Below are positions 10,239-19,055 of a stretch of DNA of 64,000 nt, one piece after another. This stretch comes from Prorocentrum cordatum (Eukaryota; Sar; Dinophyceae; Prorocentrales; Prorocentraceae). A program made the translations under genes and the position numbers. The notes under the pieces were generated by a model. It saw only the letters and a program-made list of their open reading frames with translations, did not search any database and was not told where the DNA came from. Position 1 is the first letter of the stretch. The number at the start of each line of letters is the position of its first letter. Where the stretch lies: positions 1 to 64,000 of the forward strand of contig CAUYUJ010014562.1 in NCBI GenBank assembly GCA_963575745.1, in the 5' to 3' direction.

Positions 10239-10780
10239 CTGGGACCCGAAGTGAGGAGGCCCGGGCGGGCGCACGCCTCGGGGGCGTGGCCTCTTCGGCC
10301 GTCCTTGCGCCCTCGGGGCAGGGCTCGGCGGCGGCAGGCGGCTGGCGGCGCCCAGTGGCCCTTCGCCAGAGGAGCCCCCACCCAGCATTGGCAGTGGTGT
10401 GTGCGCTTGGGCCCGGCCCCGCGTGGCCCCCGGAAGCCGCGCGCCGCGGGTCACTCTGGTGTGCAGCCGGTGTTCGGGGCGGACGAGAGGGGCACTGGAA
10501 ACTCCGTGGGGGCGGGATCCAACATGGCCGCGGCAACTCTGCAGCTGCAGTCTTCGTGATCCGCCCCTTCCTTCCCATTGTCCTTCCTGCTGCTCCACCT
10601 CCCGCCGTTCCCAACCTTTCTCCTCATTCTCCAGCGTGCCAATGCTGTGGGCGGCGAGGGCCGCCAGCCAACATCGCGCGCCAGCTGCGAATCGGCAGCG
10701 GGCAGACTAAGGCAACAGCCCTCGGCGCCCCAACTCGGCTGGGACGCAGCCTCCATCCGCAATCCATCAAAAAACAGGGT
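10239..10780. other. no gene recognised upstream of the minus-strand exon
   Basis: The minus frame stays open up to 10598 but the composition becomes Pro/Arg/Gly-rich, more like intron or untranslated sequence. A pyrimidine-rich stretch at 10560-10630 could serve as a branch/acceptor tract on the plus strand. Confidence 0.3.
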
Positions 10781-10789
10781 TGTCGTCAC

Positions 10790-10854
10790 ATTCGTCGCCC
10801 TTATCGTTGTCGTCGTCGTCTTTGTCGACCTCTGCGTGGCCGTCGTCGTCGTCT

Positions 10855-10889
<35 letters not shown>

Positions 10890-11155
10890 CTCGTCGTCGT
10901 CGCCCTCGTCGTCGTCACCGTCCTTGTCGTCGTCCGCGTCGTCTTCGGCGCCCCCGCTTCGGCGCCCCCCGTCTTCGTCGCCCTCGTCGTCGTGGACGTT
11001 GCCCTCGCGCCGTCCGCGTCGTCGTCGCCCTCGTGGATGTCTCCCCGGACGGATTTGCACATCAGTTTCATTTCCTGGCCGATCCGGCCCGCCCGCCCGT
11101 CAGGGTCCGCCCGCGCGACCCGCCCGATCCGCCTGGCAGGGGCCGCCTGCCCGAG
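10790..11155. repeat. fifth copy of the (TCG)n / CCCGCCCG composite module
   Basis: (TCG)n from 10790 to about 11035, then the linker GTCTCCCCGGACGGATTTGC, then CCCGCCCGCCCGTCAGGGTC. The order matches the modules at 7290-8810, 2 kb away across the candidate exon. Confidence 0.75.
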
Positions 11156-11194
11156 GGAACTCAGGAGCAGGAGGGGTATGATGATGGCTAGTTT

Positions 11195-11351
11195 TAAGTC
11201 GGCCCCGTCCCTCTACAGGGGGAAGATTCAAAAATAGTCAACACATAGTCTGGGGACGATGTTTTGAGCATGTGTGGGCATCTTGTGGGTATGTCTGAAT
11301 ATTTTTTATGTTTCGTCGCAGACCCCCTGTAGCGGGACACGCCCGACCTAA
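11195..11351 (+). mobile_element. M3 inverted-repeat element, copy d
   Basis: Starts TTAAGTCGGCCCCGTCCCTC and ends GTAGCGGGACACGCCCGACC plus TAA. The flanks share CTAGTT (11188-11193 and 11354-11359), a possible short target duplication. Confidence 0.75.
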
Positions 11352-11477
11352 GACTAGTTGGACGAGGATGGACAGCAGGAGGGGGATGATAATTGTGATG
11401 ATGTTCACGATGGGCGGGATGAGGGGGTAGGGTGAACATACTCAGGATGAGGGTCGGCAGAAGTAGTAGGAGGGGAT

Positions 11478-11632
<155 letters not shown>

Positions 11633-11995
11633 AGCAGATCCACTAGAAGTGGGAATACGACGATGACGAGTAGTCTAGAGTAATCAGTGTTCCAGTTGCC
11701 ATGTGACGAGTACGTTAAGGATTCTCCAGGATGCCCGAAATATGTTCTCAGTAGCCATTAAAGATTACCCAAGGATGGCTTTAGATTCACCAGGTTCCTA
11801 AGGATTTCCTGTTTCTGAATTTCCTCAAAATTGCGATTGACTTTCGTAAGCTGTCATGAAGATTTCACGTGGTGTCCAAAAGGCGTCCGGCGGATATTCT
11901 GGCACATGTTCGAGAATGTGTAAGGATTCCGATGGAGCCCTTTGTTTTTCTTTAGGCTTCCGAAGGAGTCCGAAGGGTTATGGCGGTCATCTAAG
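11633..11995. other. no gene recognised
   Basis: Balanced-composition unique sequence with repeated AAGGATT and ATTC motifs at irregular spacing. No protein-like frame, repeat family or RNA signal was seen. Confidence 0.3.
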
Positions 11996-12245
11996 TCGTT
12001 TTCGCCGGCGTCGTCCTTGTCGTCCTCGTCGTCGCCGTCTTCTCGTCTTCGTCATCGTCTTCGCCGTCGTCCCCGCCCCCTCCATCGTCAGCGCAGTCCT
12101 CGCCGTCGCCCTCGCCGTCGTCGCCTTCGTCACCGCCATCGCTGTCGTGATCCTCGTCGTCCTCATCGTCCTCGTCGTCCTCGTCTTCGTCCTCTTCTTC
12201 GTCCTCGTCGTCGCCGTCCTCGTCGTCGCCGTCGTTGTCGTGGTG
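11996..12245. repeat. degenerate (TCG)/(TCC) array
   Basis: Mixed TCG, TCC and TCA triplets, giving strong period 3. It is followed by a GCGCGC-rich spacer with CGGGCGGG runs (12240-12310). Confidence 0.85.
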
Positions 12246-12339
12246 GGCGGGCACGCGCGCGCGCGCGTGCGGACCAGGCGGGCGAGCGGGCGCGCGGGCC
12301 GGCGGGCGGGCGTCTGATTGTGCGGGCCGCCGCCCTCTT

Positions 12340-12592
12340 CCCTCCTCCCTCCTCCCTCCTTCCTCCCTCCTCCTCCCTCCTCCCTCCTCCTCCTCCTCCT
12401 CCTCCTCCTCCTCCTCCTCCTTCCTCCTCGTCCTCCTCCTCCTTCTCCTCCTCCGTCCTCCTTCTCCCTCCTCCCTCTCCCCCTCCCTCCTCCTCCTCCT
12501 CCTCCTCCTCCTCCTCTCTTCCTCCTCCCTCCTCCTCCTCCTTCTCCTCCTCCTCGTCCTCCTCCTCCTCCTCCTCCCCCTCCTCCTTCCCA
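12340..12592. repeat. (CTC)n array
   Basis: About 250 bp of CTC/CCT with scattered T interruptions and a strict pyrimidine strand. Confidence 0.95.
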
Positions 12593-12678
12593 GGAAACGG
12601 ATCTGGCCGAGAAAACCAACCGATCGAACACGGGGCCAACCAACCGTCTTCTACACGTAAGAGCGACCTTTCGCCAGG

Positions 12679-12855
12679 CCCAGACCCCCTCGAGCAATGA
12701 AAACAACGCGACGGGAGATTGTTCACCATTTTCGGCCTCCAGGAGCCCTTGCCGGGCCTCGGGACAGTCAGAAAACGAAGAACTGGTCCCAGGGACGAGG
12801 TCGAAACCTCTGGAGGCCGAAGTCATGACAAACTCATGACGTCGGGGGTGTGGGG
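12679..12855 (-). mobile_element. M1 inverted-repeat element, copy 3
   Basis: CCCAGACCCCCTCGAGCAAT at the left; ACGGGAG, GAAAACGAAGAACTGGTCCC inside; and ACTCATGACGTCGGGGGTGT at the right. It retains the TIR and the subterminal GACGTC palindrome half. Confidence 0.8.
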
Positions 12856-13004
12856 AGTGACCTTTGGTGCGGGCCCATTGGGGGTCCCCCGATCGCCGAA
12901 CGCGATGCGGTGTCAGCGGCTTGCCGGGTTTGGCCACCCCGCGTCCCCCGTGAAGTCGCACACCAGAATTTATCTTTGCCCAGGTAACGCTTACGTTTAG
13001 CCGA

Positions 13005-13145
13005 ACCAACAACCAGTCAGATAACCAATTGGCCAACCAACCAACCAATCGGCCAACCAACCAACCAACCAAAGCCGATTTGCCGACCAAACCAACCAAC
13101 CAACCAACCGGCCTACTTACCAACCGACCAGCCGGCCGGCCGGCA
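13005..13145. repeat. (CCAA)n tetranucleotide array
   Basis: CCAACCAACCAA runs interspersed with GGCC and GATT. A tetranucleotide array is unusual in this triplet-dominated window. Confidence 0.9.
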
Positions 13146-13427
13146 TTTTCTGAGGATGTCTCGCACGGCGGGGCCGGGATTTTTTCCTGTCCGACCTGGA
13201 AAACATGTTTAGAACATGTAAACTCAACCCTGAACTATCATCCGTTCTCCCGTTGCCAAGTCCTTACCAGGAGGTGTTCGGTTTCCGTCGGTTTTCTCGT
13301 TCGCACGGGCAGGCTTTCCCTTAGAGCTCCGGACAAGGCGTGCCCCTCGAGAGGTCAGCGGAAGGCTGCGGGAGTTCGGCGGAAGGCGGCGGAAGTAAGA
13401 TTTGCGTCCCCAAGAGATGGTTTTGTT
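13146..13427. other. no gene recognised
   Basis: Unique sequence; AAAACATGTTTAGAACATGT near 13200 holds a short ACATGT repeat. No convincing reading frame. Confidence 0.3.
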
Positions 13428-13610
13428 GGTCGGCGGCGAGTGTGGGGAATCGAGAAGGAGAAGGCCTTCTCAGAAGGCGGCGGGACTTCTCAGAAGCCCT
13501 CGCGCCTTCTGAGAAGTTGTTTCTGTTTCCGGGGCAGGCTTGGAACACTTTTCGGAAGTCCTGGGATCTTCCGAGCCTTCTAAGCAGGTCTTCTCCCTCT
13601 CCTTCTACAT
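13428..13610 (+). mobile_element. M2 inverted-repeat element, copy 2
   Basis: Left GGTCGGCGGCGAGTGTGGGG and CGAGAAGGAGAAGGCCTTCT; interior CTTCTCAGAAGCCCTCGCGC; right half CTTCTAAGCAGGTCTTCTCC. The outer right terminus is less clear than in the 54978 copy. Confidence 0.7.
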
Positions 13611-13798
13611 CTTGTTGATTCATAATTCATGGAATTGGCCATAGTTCTATTCGACTCGTCGGAGCGTATCTGGATTCATGCCGTTTGATATGATGTTTCC
13701 GGATTGTGGGCCGGCGGAACACATGATCGCGAAGTGTTGTTCGGAATGTGGGGCAGGTGTGTGTGTGTGTGTCACGTGTCGTTGGGTTTATGGTGTAG

Positions 13799-13966
13799 GC
13801 AGCAGTGCTTGCGGCCTTGATGCGAGCTGCGGAAGCAACAGACGGCATCAAGAAGTGTCTGAAACAAACCATTTTCGAGCAATATATGTTTCCACTGACC
13901 AGGACCATCGGCGCACATTTCCTCGTGATGTGTGGTTCCATGACCGTCCTTCCATATCATCTTTAG
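13799..13966 (+). CDS. candidate terminal exon, unidentified protein
   Basis: After an acceptor-like TTTATGGTGTAG ending at 13798, a frame of 55 codons reads to a TAG at 13964-13966. It contains AAVLAALMRAAEATDGIKKC followed by a hydrophobic stretch with TRTIGAHFLVMCGSMTVL, so it looks like a helical, possibly membrane-associated C-terminus. The in-frame TAG overlapping the acceptor means it cannot extend upstream without splicing. An upstream frame at 13678 (MPFDMMFPDCGPAEHMIAKC) ends near a GTGTGTGTGT tract, but the gap is too short to be a normal intron. No family was recognised. Confidence 0.35.
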   Translation, partial: AAVLAALMRAAEATDGIKKCLKQTIFEQYMFPLTRTIGAHFLVMCGSMTVLPYHL

Positions 13967-14375
13967 GACTCACCTGCGCTGTACCTGTGTTTGATCCCCT
14001 CTCGCTCAGATTTCCTCGTCTCCTTGCTTTCCACATCTCCGTCTGCACGTCCTCCTCGTCCATGTACTGGACAGCTTGGTTCTACCTGCTGACAGATATA
14101 GGAGCGTTCGGCAAGACAAATCGCCATCCACAGGTTTTTGCATCATGACGCATGCATCGCACCCAGGCCGATTACCACGGCATGAAGCTTTCGATTCCTC
14201 TGAACTCTATCGGCGGTATGATAGGTCAACGCTGAAATGGTGAAAGAAAGAGCAACGTGCTTGCGCTGGGCTTCCAGGTTCCCAGTCTATTGTCGGCCAC
14301 GTCCTGTTTCTCAAGGGTCGAGTGGCTCTTCCTCCCCCGTCGCCTGCACGAGGCGATCGGAAATCCAGTCTGCTC
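13967..14375. other. no gene recognised
   Basis: Unique, moderately AT-richer than average. A plus frame continues through part of it but is not protein-like. Confidence 0.3.
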
Positions 14376-14560
14376 CCCAGACATGCTCTCGTCGTGAAAA
14401 AATCCGGACGGCAGGTTTTTGACCAGTTTCGGCCTCGGGGGGCCCTCGCCGGGCCTCGGGAGCGTCAAAGAACGACTCAGGACGAAAAACCGGTCCCAGG
14501 GAAAGGGTCGGGACTTCCAGGGACGGCGTCCTGAAGAAACCAGGACGTCGCATGCCTGGG
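14376..14560 (-). mobile_element. M1 element, copy 4 (diverged)
   Basis: CCCAGACATGCTCTCGTCGT at the left, GACTCAGGACGAAAAACCGG in the middle and AGGACGTCGCATGCCTGGG at the right. The order is conserved but the palindromic GACGTCATGA end is eroded. Confidence 0.65.
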
Positions 14561-14949
14561 TTCCAACGCCCTCCCATGCCTTGCTCCTCTGCCGCCTCCT
14601 CCGACCGATGGGCACCATATTTTGGAGCCCCGATCGTCGGACCCGCCTGAGAGGCCGCCCCACTGCCCGAGGCCCCCCACCCCCCACCCCCGCGAGCGCT
14701 CGCGCCTCGGCGAGCTTGGGCGGTGGGCAGAGGACCGGGTATGGCCAGGACCCCGGGTATAGGGGACCCGGTTAGTGGTAGGGCCCTGGAGCCCCTCAAT
14801 TGGCCAGATTAACTCAACTAAGTTTACCGTAACTGGTGTTTTTCGGGTGACGGCAGTTCTGGTCAGTGGAAATGGGGCGGGGGGGCGCCCCCGGTGCAAA
14901 TCAATAAGCCAGGTTCCGCTAACCCCAGTCCTGCCAACGCCCGAGAGGA
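14561..14949. other. no gene recognised
   Basis: GC-rich segment with GCGAGCGCTCGCGC (14694-14707), a short palindrome, and CCGGGTAT repeated around 14734-14760. No gene is supported. Confidence 0.3.
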
Positions 14950-15341
14950 CCCAGACCCCCTCGAGCAACGAAAAAATCATCACGGGAGGTTTTTCGCTAT
15001 TTTCACCCCGTCGGCGCCCTGACCGGGCCTCGGGGCCGTCAAAAGACGGTTCGGGAGGAAACACCGGTCCCGGGGAATGGGTCGAGGTTTCTGCAGGACT
15101 CGACGTCTCAGTTATCTCGATGCGCCCCCGTATTGAAACGCAACACGTCCTGTGTTCAAGACGTCCGTGTCAATACGTTGCGTGTTGGCTCCACGTGTTG
15201 GCCCACGTTTTGGCTAACGTATCGGGTCGGACCTACGTTTCCAGTCCACGTGTTGAGCTCCGTAGCAATACGCCACGTGCTGCGTGTTGCGTAAGCATCG
15301 GTCGACGCACATGTAAAAAATCATGACGCTGGGGGTCTGGG
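14950..15341 (-). mobile_element. M1 element, copy 5, split by a nested ~200-bp insertion
   Basis: The left part 14950-15108 starts CCCAGACCCCCTCGAGCAAC and reaches GACTCGACGTC. The right part 15303-15341 resumes with TCGACGCACATG, AAAAAATCATGACG and ends GGGGGTCTGGGG. In intact copies these parts are contiguous, so 15109-15302 is foreign. Confidence 0.75.
15109..15302. mobile_element. nested insertion inside M1 copy 5
   Basis: About 195 bp rich in CACGTGTTG, CGTGTTG and GCAACACG variants, absent from other M1 copies. TCGACG occurs on both sides (15102-15107 and 15301-15306), a possible 6-bp target duplication. No other copy was found in the window. Confidence 0.55.
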
Positions 15342-15351
15342 GAGGGGCGGA

Positions 15352-15508
15352 CCCAGGCCCCCGACGCCATGATTTCCGTCACGACGCCGACCCCCCCGAG
15401 GTCTCGACGCCTTCCCCGGGACCGGGCTTTCCTCCCGAGTCGCTTCTTCTGAGGGCCCCAAGGCCTGGGGTTTTGGCCCCCTGGGGGGGCCGAAACCTGG
15501 GGAAAACC
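15352..15508 (+). mobile_element. M1 element, copy 6, right end replaced by (CTC)n
   Basis: CCCAGGCCCCCGACGCCATG at the left through GGAAAACC at 15508. The expected ...CCTCCCGTCGTGATTTTT terminus is replaced by a CTC array starting exactly within CCTCCC. Confidence 0.7.
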
Positions 15509-15570
15509 CTCCTCCTCCTCCTCCTCCTCCTCCTCCTCCTCCTCCTCCTTCTCCTCCTCCTCCTCCTGCC
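15509..15570. repeat. (CTC)n array continuous with M1 copy 6
   Basis: About 60 bp of CTC repeats beginning where M1 normally has its CCTCCC block, suggesting expansion of that block. Confidence 0.9.
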
Positions 15571-15750
15571 GCCGTGGTTTGTGCCTTGCTCTCGAGGGGG
15601 CCTGGGTGGGCAGCGGAGGGGCGAGGGGGGGGCAGGGACCCTGGGCAGCCTCCGGGGCCTCGAGCGCGCCGCGGGGCGGAGCTCCACAGGGCGCGCCGGC
15701 CAGGGGCCGGCGCACGTTCGGCCGTGGTCCAGGCGACCCTGGATGCCTTT
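15571..15750. other. GC-rich, no gene called
   Basis: Contains GGGGGCGGGG-like runs and GGGCGCGCCGGCCAGGGGCC. Frames are open on both strands without recognisable content. Confidence 0.3.
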
Positions 15751-15910
15751 CAGGAGGGGACACAAACACACAGACACAATTCATCGTCGATCCCCAGGAG
15801 AATATGAGAACATATGGGAAGTGGGGGGGAAGACAAAGCCCCAGAAGATATGGGACAAGACGGGGGAACCCTTGATTTGTGTGTATTTATTTGTGTGTCC
15901 TTGGGCCCCA
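15751..15910 (+). mobile_element. M6 inverted-repeat element, copy 1
   Basis: CAGGAGGGGACACAAACACA at the left and, reading inward from the right, CAAGGACACACAAATAAATA form imperfect inverted ends. The interior GACACAATTCATCG...CCCAGGAGAATAT is shared with 56616-56785 and its duplicate. Confidence 0.6.
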
Positions 15911-15949
15911 TTCAGCCTTGCCGGGCACCTGCTCGGGGGGGGCGCCATG

Positions 15950-16067
15950 CACGACGGACGATGCCGACGCGGGCGTGCCATGGCGCCAGCAGCGCAGAGC
16001 GGAGCTCGTGCGGCGAACGACAGGGTGGGCCCAGAGTGTCCTGGAGAGTTTCGCTCCGGATTTCGAG
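15950..16067 (+). CDS. candidate exon ending at a GTGAGC donor
   Basis: The plus frame shows DDADAGVPWRQQRRAELVRR and WAQSVLESFAPDFE, then GTGAGC at 16068, a good 5' splice-site match. Codons are nearly all G/C-ending. The 5' limit is uncertain; the frame remains open into the preceding M6 element. The product is unknown, and the high Arg/Glu content suggests a helical soluble segment. Confidence 0.35.
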
Positions 16068-16399
16068 GTGAGCTTCGTGCGGGTCTTTTTTTCTGCTGGC
16101 CAGGAATGAAGACCCAAAAGCATCCGCGCGAAGTTCACTTCGTTTTTCACGCGCCGGTTCGGGCAGAAATCCACGCGGAAATCCACGCAGACATCCGCTG
16201 CAGCGCGTCTGCAAGGCCGGTGCAATGAGACGTGGAGCTGTGTCGCAGGCGATTCTTCTCCCCCAATCCCCGAGTTCAGCTTGCAGAGTTTGGCCGTTCC
16301 GAAACAGGGGGAAACCTTGGGATCCACACTTGTGGTCCACTCGGAAACCTCCCAGAGCCTGGCAGAGGGGTGGACATGTCCTTTTGGTTAGGGAACCGA
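16068..16399. other. no gene recognised
   Basis: Follows the donor-like site and may be intron. AAATCCACGCGGAAATCCACG (16170-16190) is a short direct repeat. Confidence 0.3.
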
Positions 16400-16565
16400 A
16401 CAACGACATAACCATAAAAACTCGGAGGTCCGCGCGGATTTCTCGGATCGGCGCTGGGGCCCCCTGGCTGCGCCTGCGGCGCCGCCCCTGGCGCGCTCCG
16501 CGCGCCAGGAGCGCCGATCCGAGAAATGCGCGCGGAGCTCCGAGTTTGTATGTTTACGTCAGTGT
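16400..16565. mobile_element. M7 long-inverted-repeat element, copy 1
   Basis: CATAAAAACTCGGAGGTCCG...TTTCTCGGATCGGCGCT on the left is matched in inverted orientation by AGCGCCGATCCGAGAAAT...CGGAGCTCCGAGTTTG on the right, giving arms of about 50 bp around a GC-rich core with GGCGCGCTCCGCGCGCC. The whole can fold into a hairpin. Confidence 0.8.
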
Positions 16566-16776
16566 TCGCTCCCCTGTTGTCGTTGTGGGAGGATGGGAGG
16601 AGGAAGTCAGGGGAGGAAACAACACCCAGACCCTACAAGTGGCGTTTACCGAACGGCCCTGGGCGGCTAATGCACAGCCCTGCGCACTGTTTGATTCCTT
16701 CTCCGGGTGCGTTTGCTAAACGATTTCGCGTGTCGGGGTGATTGTCGTGGGGGTGGCTTAATCTGCCCTCTAGGAA
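16566..16776. other. unique spacer
   Basis: No repeat family or convincing coding frame seen. Confidence 0.3.
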
Positions 16777-17034
16777 CCCACACCCCCGACGTCATGTTTT
16801 TTTCATGACGTCGACCCCTAGAGGTTTCGACCCCTTCCCCAGGACCCGTTTTTCATCCCGTGTCGTTTTGTTGACGGCCCCGAGGCCCCGTAAGGGCCCC
16901 CAGGGGCTGAAAACTGCAGACGACCTCCCGTCGTGACTTTTTCTCATTGCTCGAGGGGCTCTGGGAGGCTGAAGACTGCAGACAACCCCTCCCGTCGTGA
17001 CTTTTTGTTTCACTGCTCGAGGGGCTCTGGGAGG
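16777..17034 (+). mobile_element. M1 element, copy 7, with duplicated right end
   Basis: CCCACACCCCCGACGTCATG at the left. The right end appears twice: CTCCCGTCGTGACTTTTTCT...GCTCGAGGGGCTCTGGGAGG at 16924-16969 and again at 16989-17034, with CTGAAGACTGCAGAC repeated between. A local tandem duplication of about 65 bp made the second terminus. Confidence 0.75.
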
Positions 17035-17243
17035 GGCCCCCCCCTGCCAGACCCGCCCGAGGTGCCGCCCCGCCGCCGCCCGAGCCCCCCGCCGCGGCCC
17101 CGGCGGGCCGCCTCGACGGGGCGGCGGCCGCCTCCGCCGAGGCGCCCGGGGCGAGCGAGGAGCGCCGCGGCGGGGCGGGCTGCGCGCGCGGCGTCCGCCG
17201 CCCTCTGCGGCCGCAGACGGCGGGGGGAAGAGGGGGGGGAGGC

Positions 17244-17251
<8 letters not shown>
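17035..17251. other. very GC-rich spacer
   Basis: CCGCCGCC- and GGCGGC-rich. Frames on both strands are Arg/Ala/Pro-rich without motifs. Confidence 0.3.
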
Positions 17252-17274
<23 letters not shown>

Positions 17275-17332
17275 GAGGAGGAGGAGGAGGAGGAGGAGGA
17301 GGAGGAGGAGGAGGAGGAGGAGGAGGAGGAGG
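17252..17332. repeat. (GGA)n array
   Basis: 80 bp of nearly perfect GGA repeat. Confidence 0.95.
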
Positions 17333-17565
17333 GAAGGGAGGATGGGGTAGGTTTTCGGACGTGTGGGGCGGTTTTCGGGGCGTCCGGAGGTTTTCGGTGG
17401 TGTTTAGTGTTGTCCGGACGATGCCGAAAGTTCCCAGATGTTTTTTGGCAGCAGTCCCAGTGCAGTCGGGTGGTGTTCTTGAAAGGAATGTTGGGGACAG
17501 GTTGTCGTATCAGCGTTTTTGTTGTGAGAGCTCGTCGGAGCTTCTCGGTGGTTGTGGGATTTTCC

Positions 17566-17644
17566 CCAATCAGTGCTTGCACTTAAGGGGTCCTAGCGGA
17601 TATTCCCCAATCAGCGCTTGCACTAAAGGGGTCCTAGAGGATAT
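17566..17644. repeat. two tandem ~40-bp units
   Basis: CCCCAATCAGTGCTTGCACT...GGGGTCCTAGCGGATATT occurs twice in tandem with three substitutions. Confidence 0.85.
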
Positions 17645-17654
17645 TGAAAAATTT

Positions 17655-18060
17655 GGCGAAAGTTTCCCGCCGATGTTGGTAGCCGGCTGTGTTCCCGGGT
17701 TCCCGGTTCCGGGTTCCCGGGCCGAGTTCCCCGTGTTCCCAGGTTCCCGGGTTCCCAATCGATTTCCTTATCGATCTCTTGATCGATGGCATTTCAAACC
17801 ATCCAGTGATTGGGGATTTTTTCTCTGGTGTAATTGAAAGGTTTGGCGACAGGTTAAGCCGATGTTGGTAGCCGTTTGTTTCCGTGTTCCCGGTTCCGGT
17901 TTCCCGGATTCGAACTTAAGTTCGAATCCGGGAAACCGGAACCGGGACGACTTCGGTGGGTTCCGGATTCACGGGTTCCTGGTCGTTTTTATCGATCTCA
18001 TGGTCGATCTCATTATTCATTTCATTCAGTCGATCTCACCATCGATCTCATCAAACCATC
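17655..18060. repeat. two diverged ~190-bp direct repeats
   Basis: TTTGGCGA, GCCGATGTTGGTAGCCG, TTCCCGGTTCCGG and ATCGATCTC blocks occur in the same order at 17655-17790 and 17840-18045. Both are rich in GTTCCCGG and TCGATC. Confidence 0.7.
17888..17947. repeat. 60-bp perfect palindrome, no spacer
   Basis: The 30 bases 17888-17917 are the exact reverse complement of 17918-17947, centred on CTTAAG. The outermost arm begins TCCCGGTTCCGG. It lies inside one of the two direct repeats and contains a tRNA B-box-like GTTCGAATCC, but no tRNA is present. Confidence 0.95.
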
Positions 18061-18099
18061 CATAGAGTTTAAGACAAGTGTTGGGGTTTCTCTCGTTTG

Positions 18100-18134
<35 letters not shown>

Positions 18135-18150
18135 TATATACATACCTGTT
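18100..18150. repeat. (TA)n tract with CATATA tail
   Basis: ATATATAT run of about 25 bp followed by CACATATACATATATACATA. Confidence 0.9.
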
Positions 18151-18239
18151 CGAATCTTCTTATAGCGGAAAGCCCCTCTTGACCCCCCCCGTACATAAAT
18201 TCGGCCCTGGGTGCTCCCACCGACGTCAAATTCGAATTT

Positions 18240-18935
18240 CGGTTTCGGGAGCCTCTCCCGGCGATCCCTGGACGGTCCCGCAAAGCCCCAAGGCGGCCCA
18301 AGACCGCTCCCGAACGGCTCATGAGCGCTCAAAGAGGCCTCAAGGTGGCTTCAAGACGGCCCAAGATGCTTTCAAGACGCCCCAAGAGTCCCCCCCAAAG
18401 ACCCCCAAGAGGTTAAAATCGTCCCATTCCCCTCGGGAAACGTACATTTCTAGTATGTCCGCTTCTTTGGCCGTCACCGCGTTCAAGACGGCCCAAGAGG
18501 CCCCCAAGATCGCCCCAGGACGGCCCAAGAAGTCCCCAAGACAGCCCAAAAGGGCTCCACAACGAGAGCCCCTCAGACGGCCCCAAAAAGCACCAACAGG
18601 CTTCCCAGCGAGCCCCAAGAATGCCGCAGGAGGCCCCCAAGAAGAACCAAGAGGGCCCTAAGACGGCCCAAGCCCCCCAGGACGGCCCAAAAGGGCCCCG
18701 GGACGGCCCAGGAGGGCCGCCAGACAGCCCAAAAGAGCTTCAAGAGGAGCCCCACGAGAGCTCCGAAAGGCCATACCCCTATCAGCCATATGAGGCCTGT
18801 CGGCCCCACAAGCCCTACGACCACTATGGCGCCTCGTGGTGCCCCATGAGCCTTGTGAGGCCTGGGAGCCCTAACAACTCCAGAGCTCTCGCCCCCACAC
18901 GTCGCGAGACCCCGAAGGGCCCCCCCAATTCATGA
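18240..18935. repeat. degenerate GGCCCAAGA-type tandem repeat
   Basis: Variants of AAGACGGCCCAAGAGGCCCC repeat about every 20 bp across 650 bp. The plus-strand frame gives repeated APK/PQE-type peptides. The same repeat in inverse orientation occupies 53400-54060. Confidence 0.75.
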
Positions 18936-18965
18936 TCCAGATCACGGGTGTGCCGCCATGGACGG

Positions 18966-19055
18966 TGCGGCGGCATGCACACGTTGGCTCTTCACCGTCG
19001 GTGGAGCGGTGAGGCGGCATGCACGCGTTGGCTCTTCACCGTCGGTGGAGCTCGC
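18966..19055. repeat. 45-bp tandem duplication
   Basis: GGCGGCATGCACACGTTGGC, TCTTCACCGTCGGTGGAGC is repeated almost perfectly in tandem. Confidence 0.85.

Noticed and set aside
8949-10559. 536-codon plus-strand open frame, preceded at 8911-8932 by a DinoSL-like GCGTAGCCAGTTTGGCTAGA
   Set aside because: The leader match has four mismatches, and the frame is Ser/Pro/Arg-rich. The minus strand of the same region gives coherent hydrophobic/helical sequence sharing the same GC-rich third positions, so the plus frame is more likely its shadow.
17905-17935. tRNA B-box-like GTTCGAATCC
   Set aside because: It is part of the 60-bp palindrome; no A box, acceptor stem or cloverleaf can be drawn around it.
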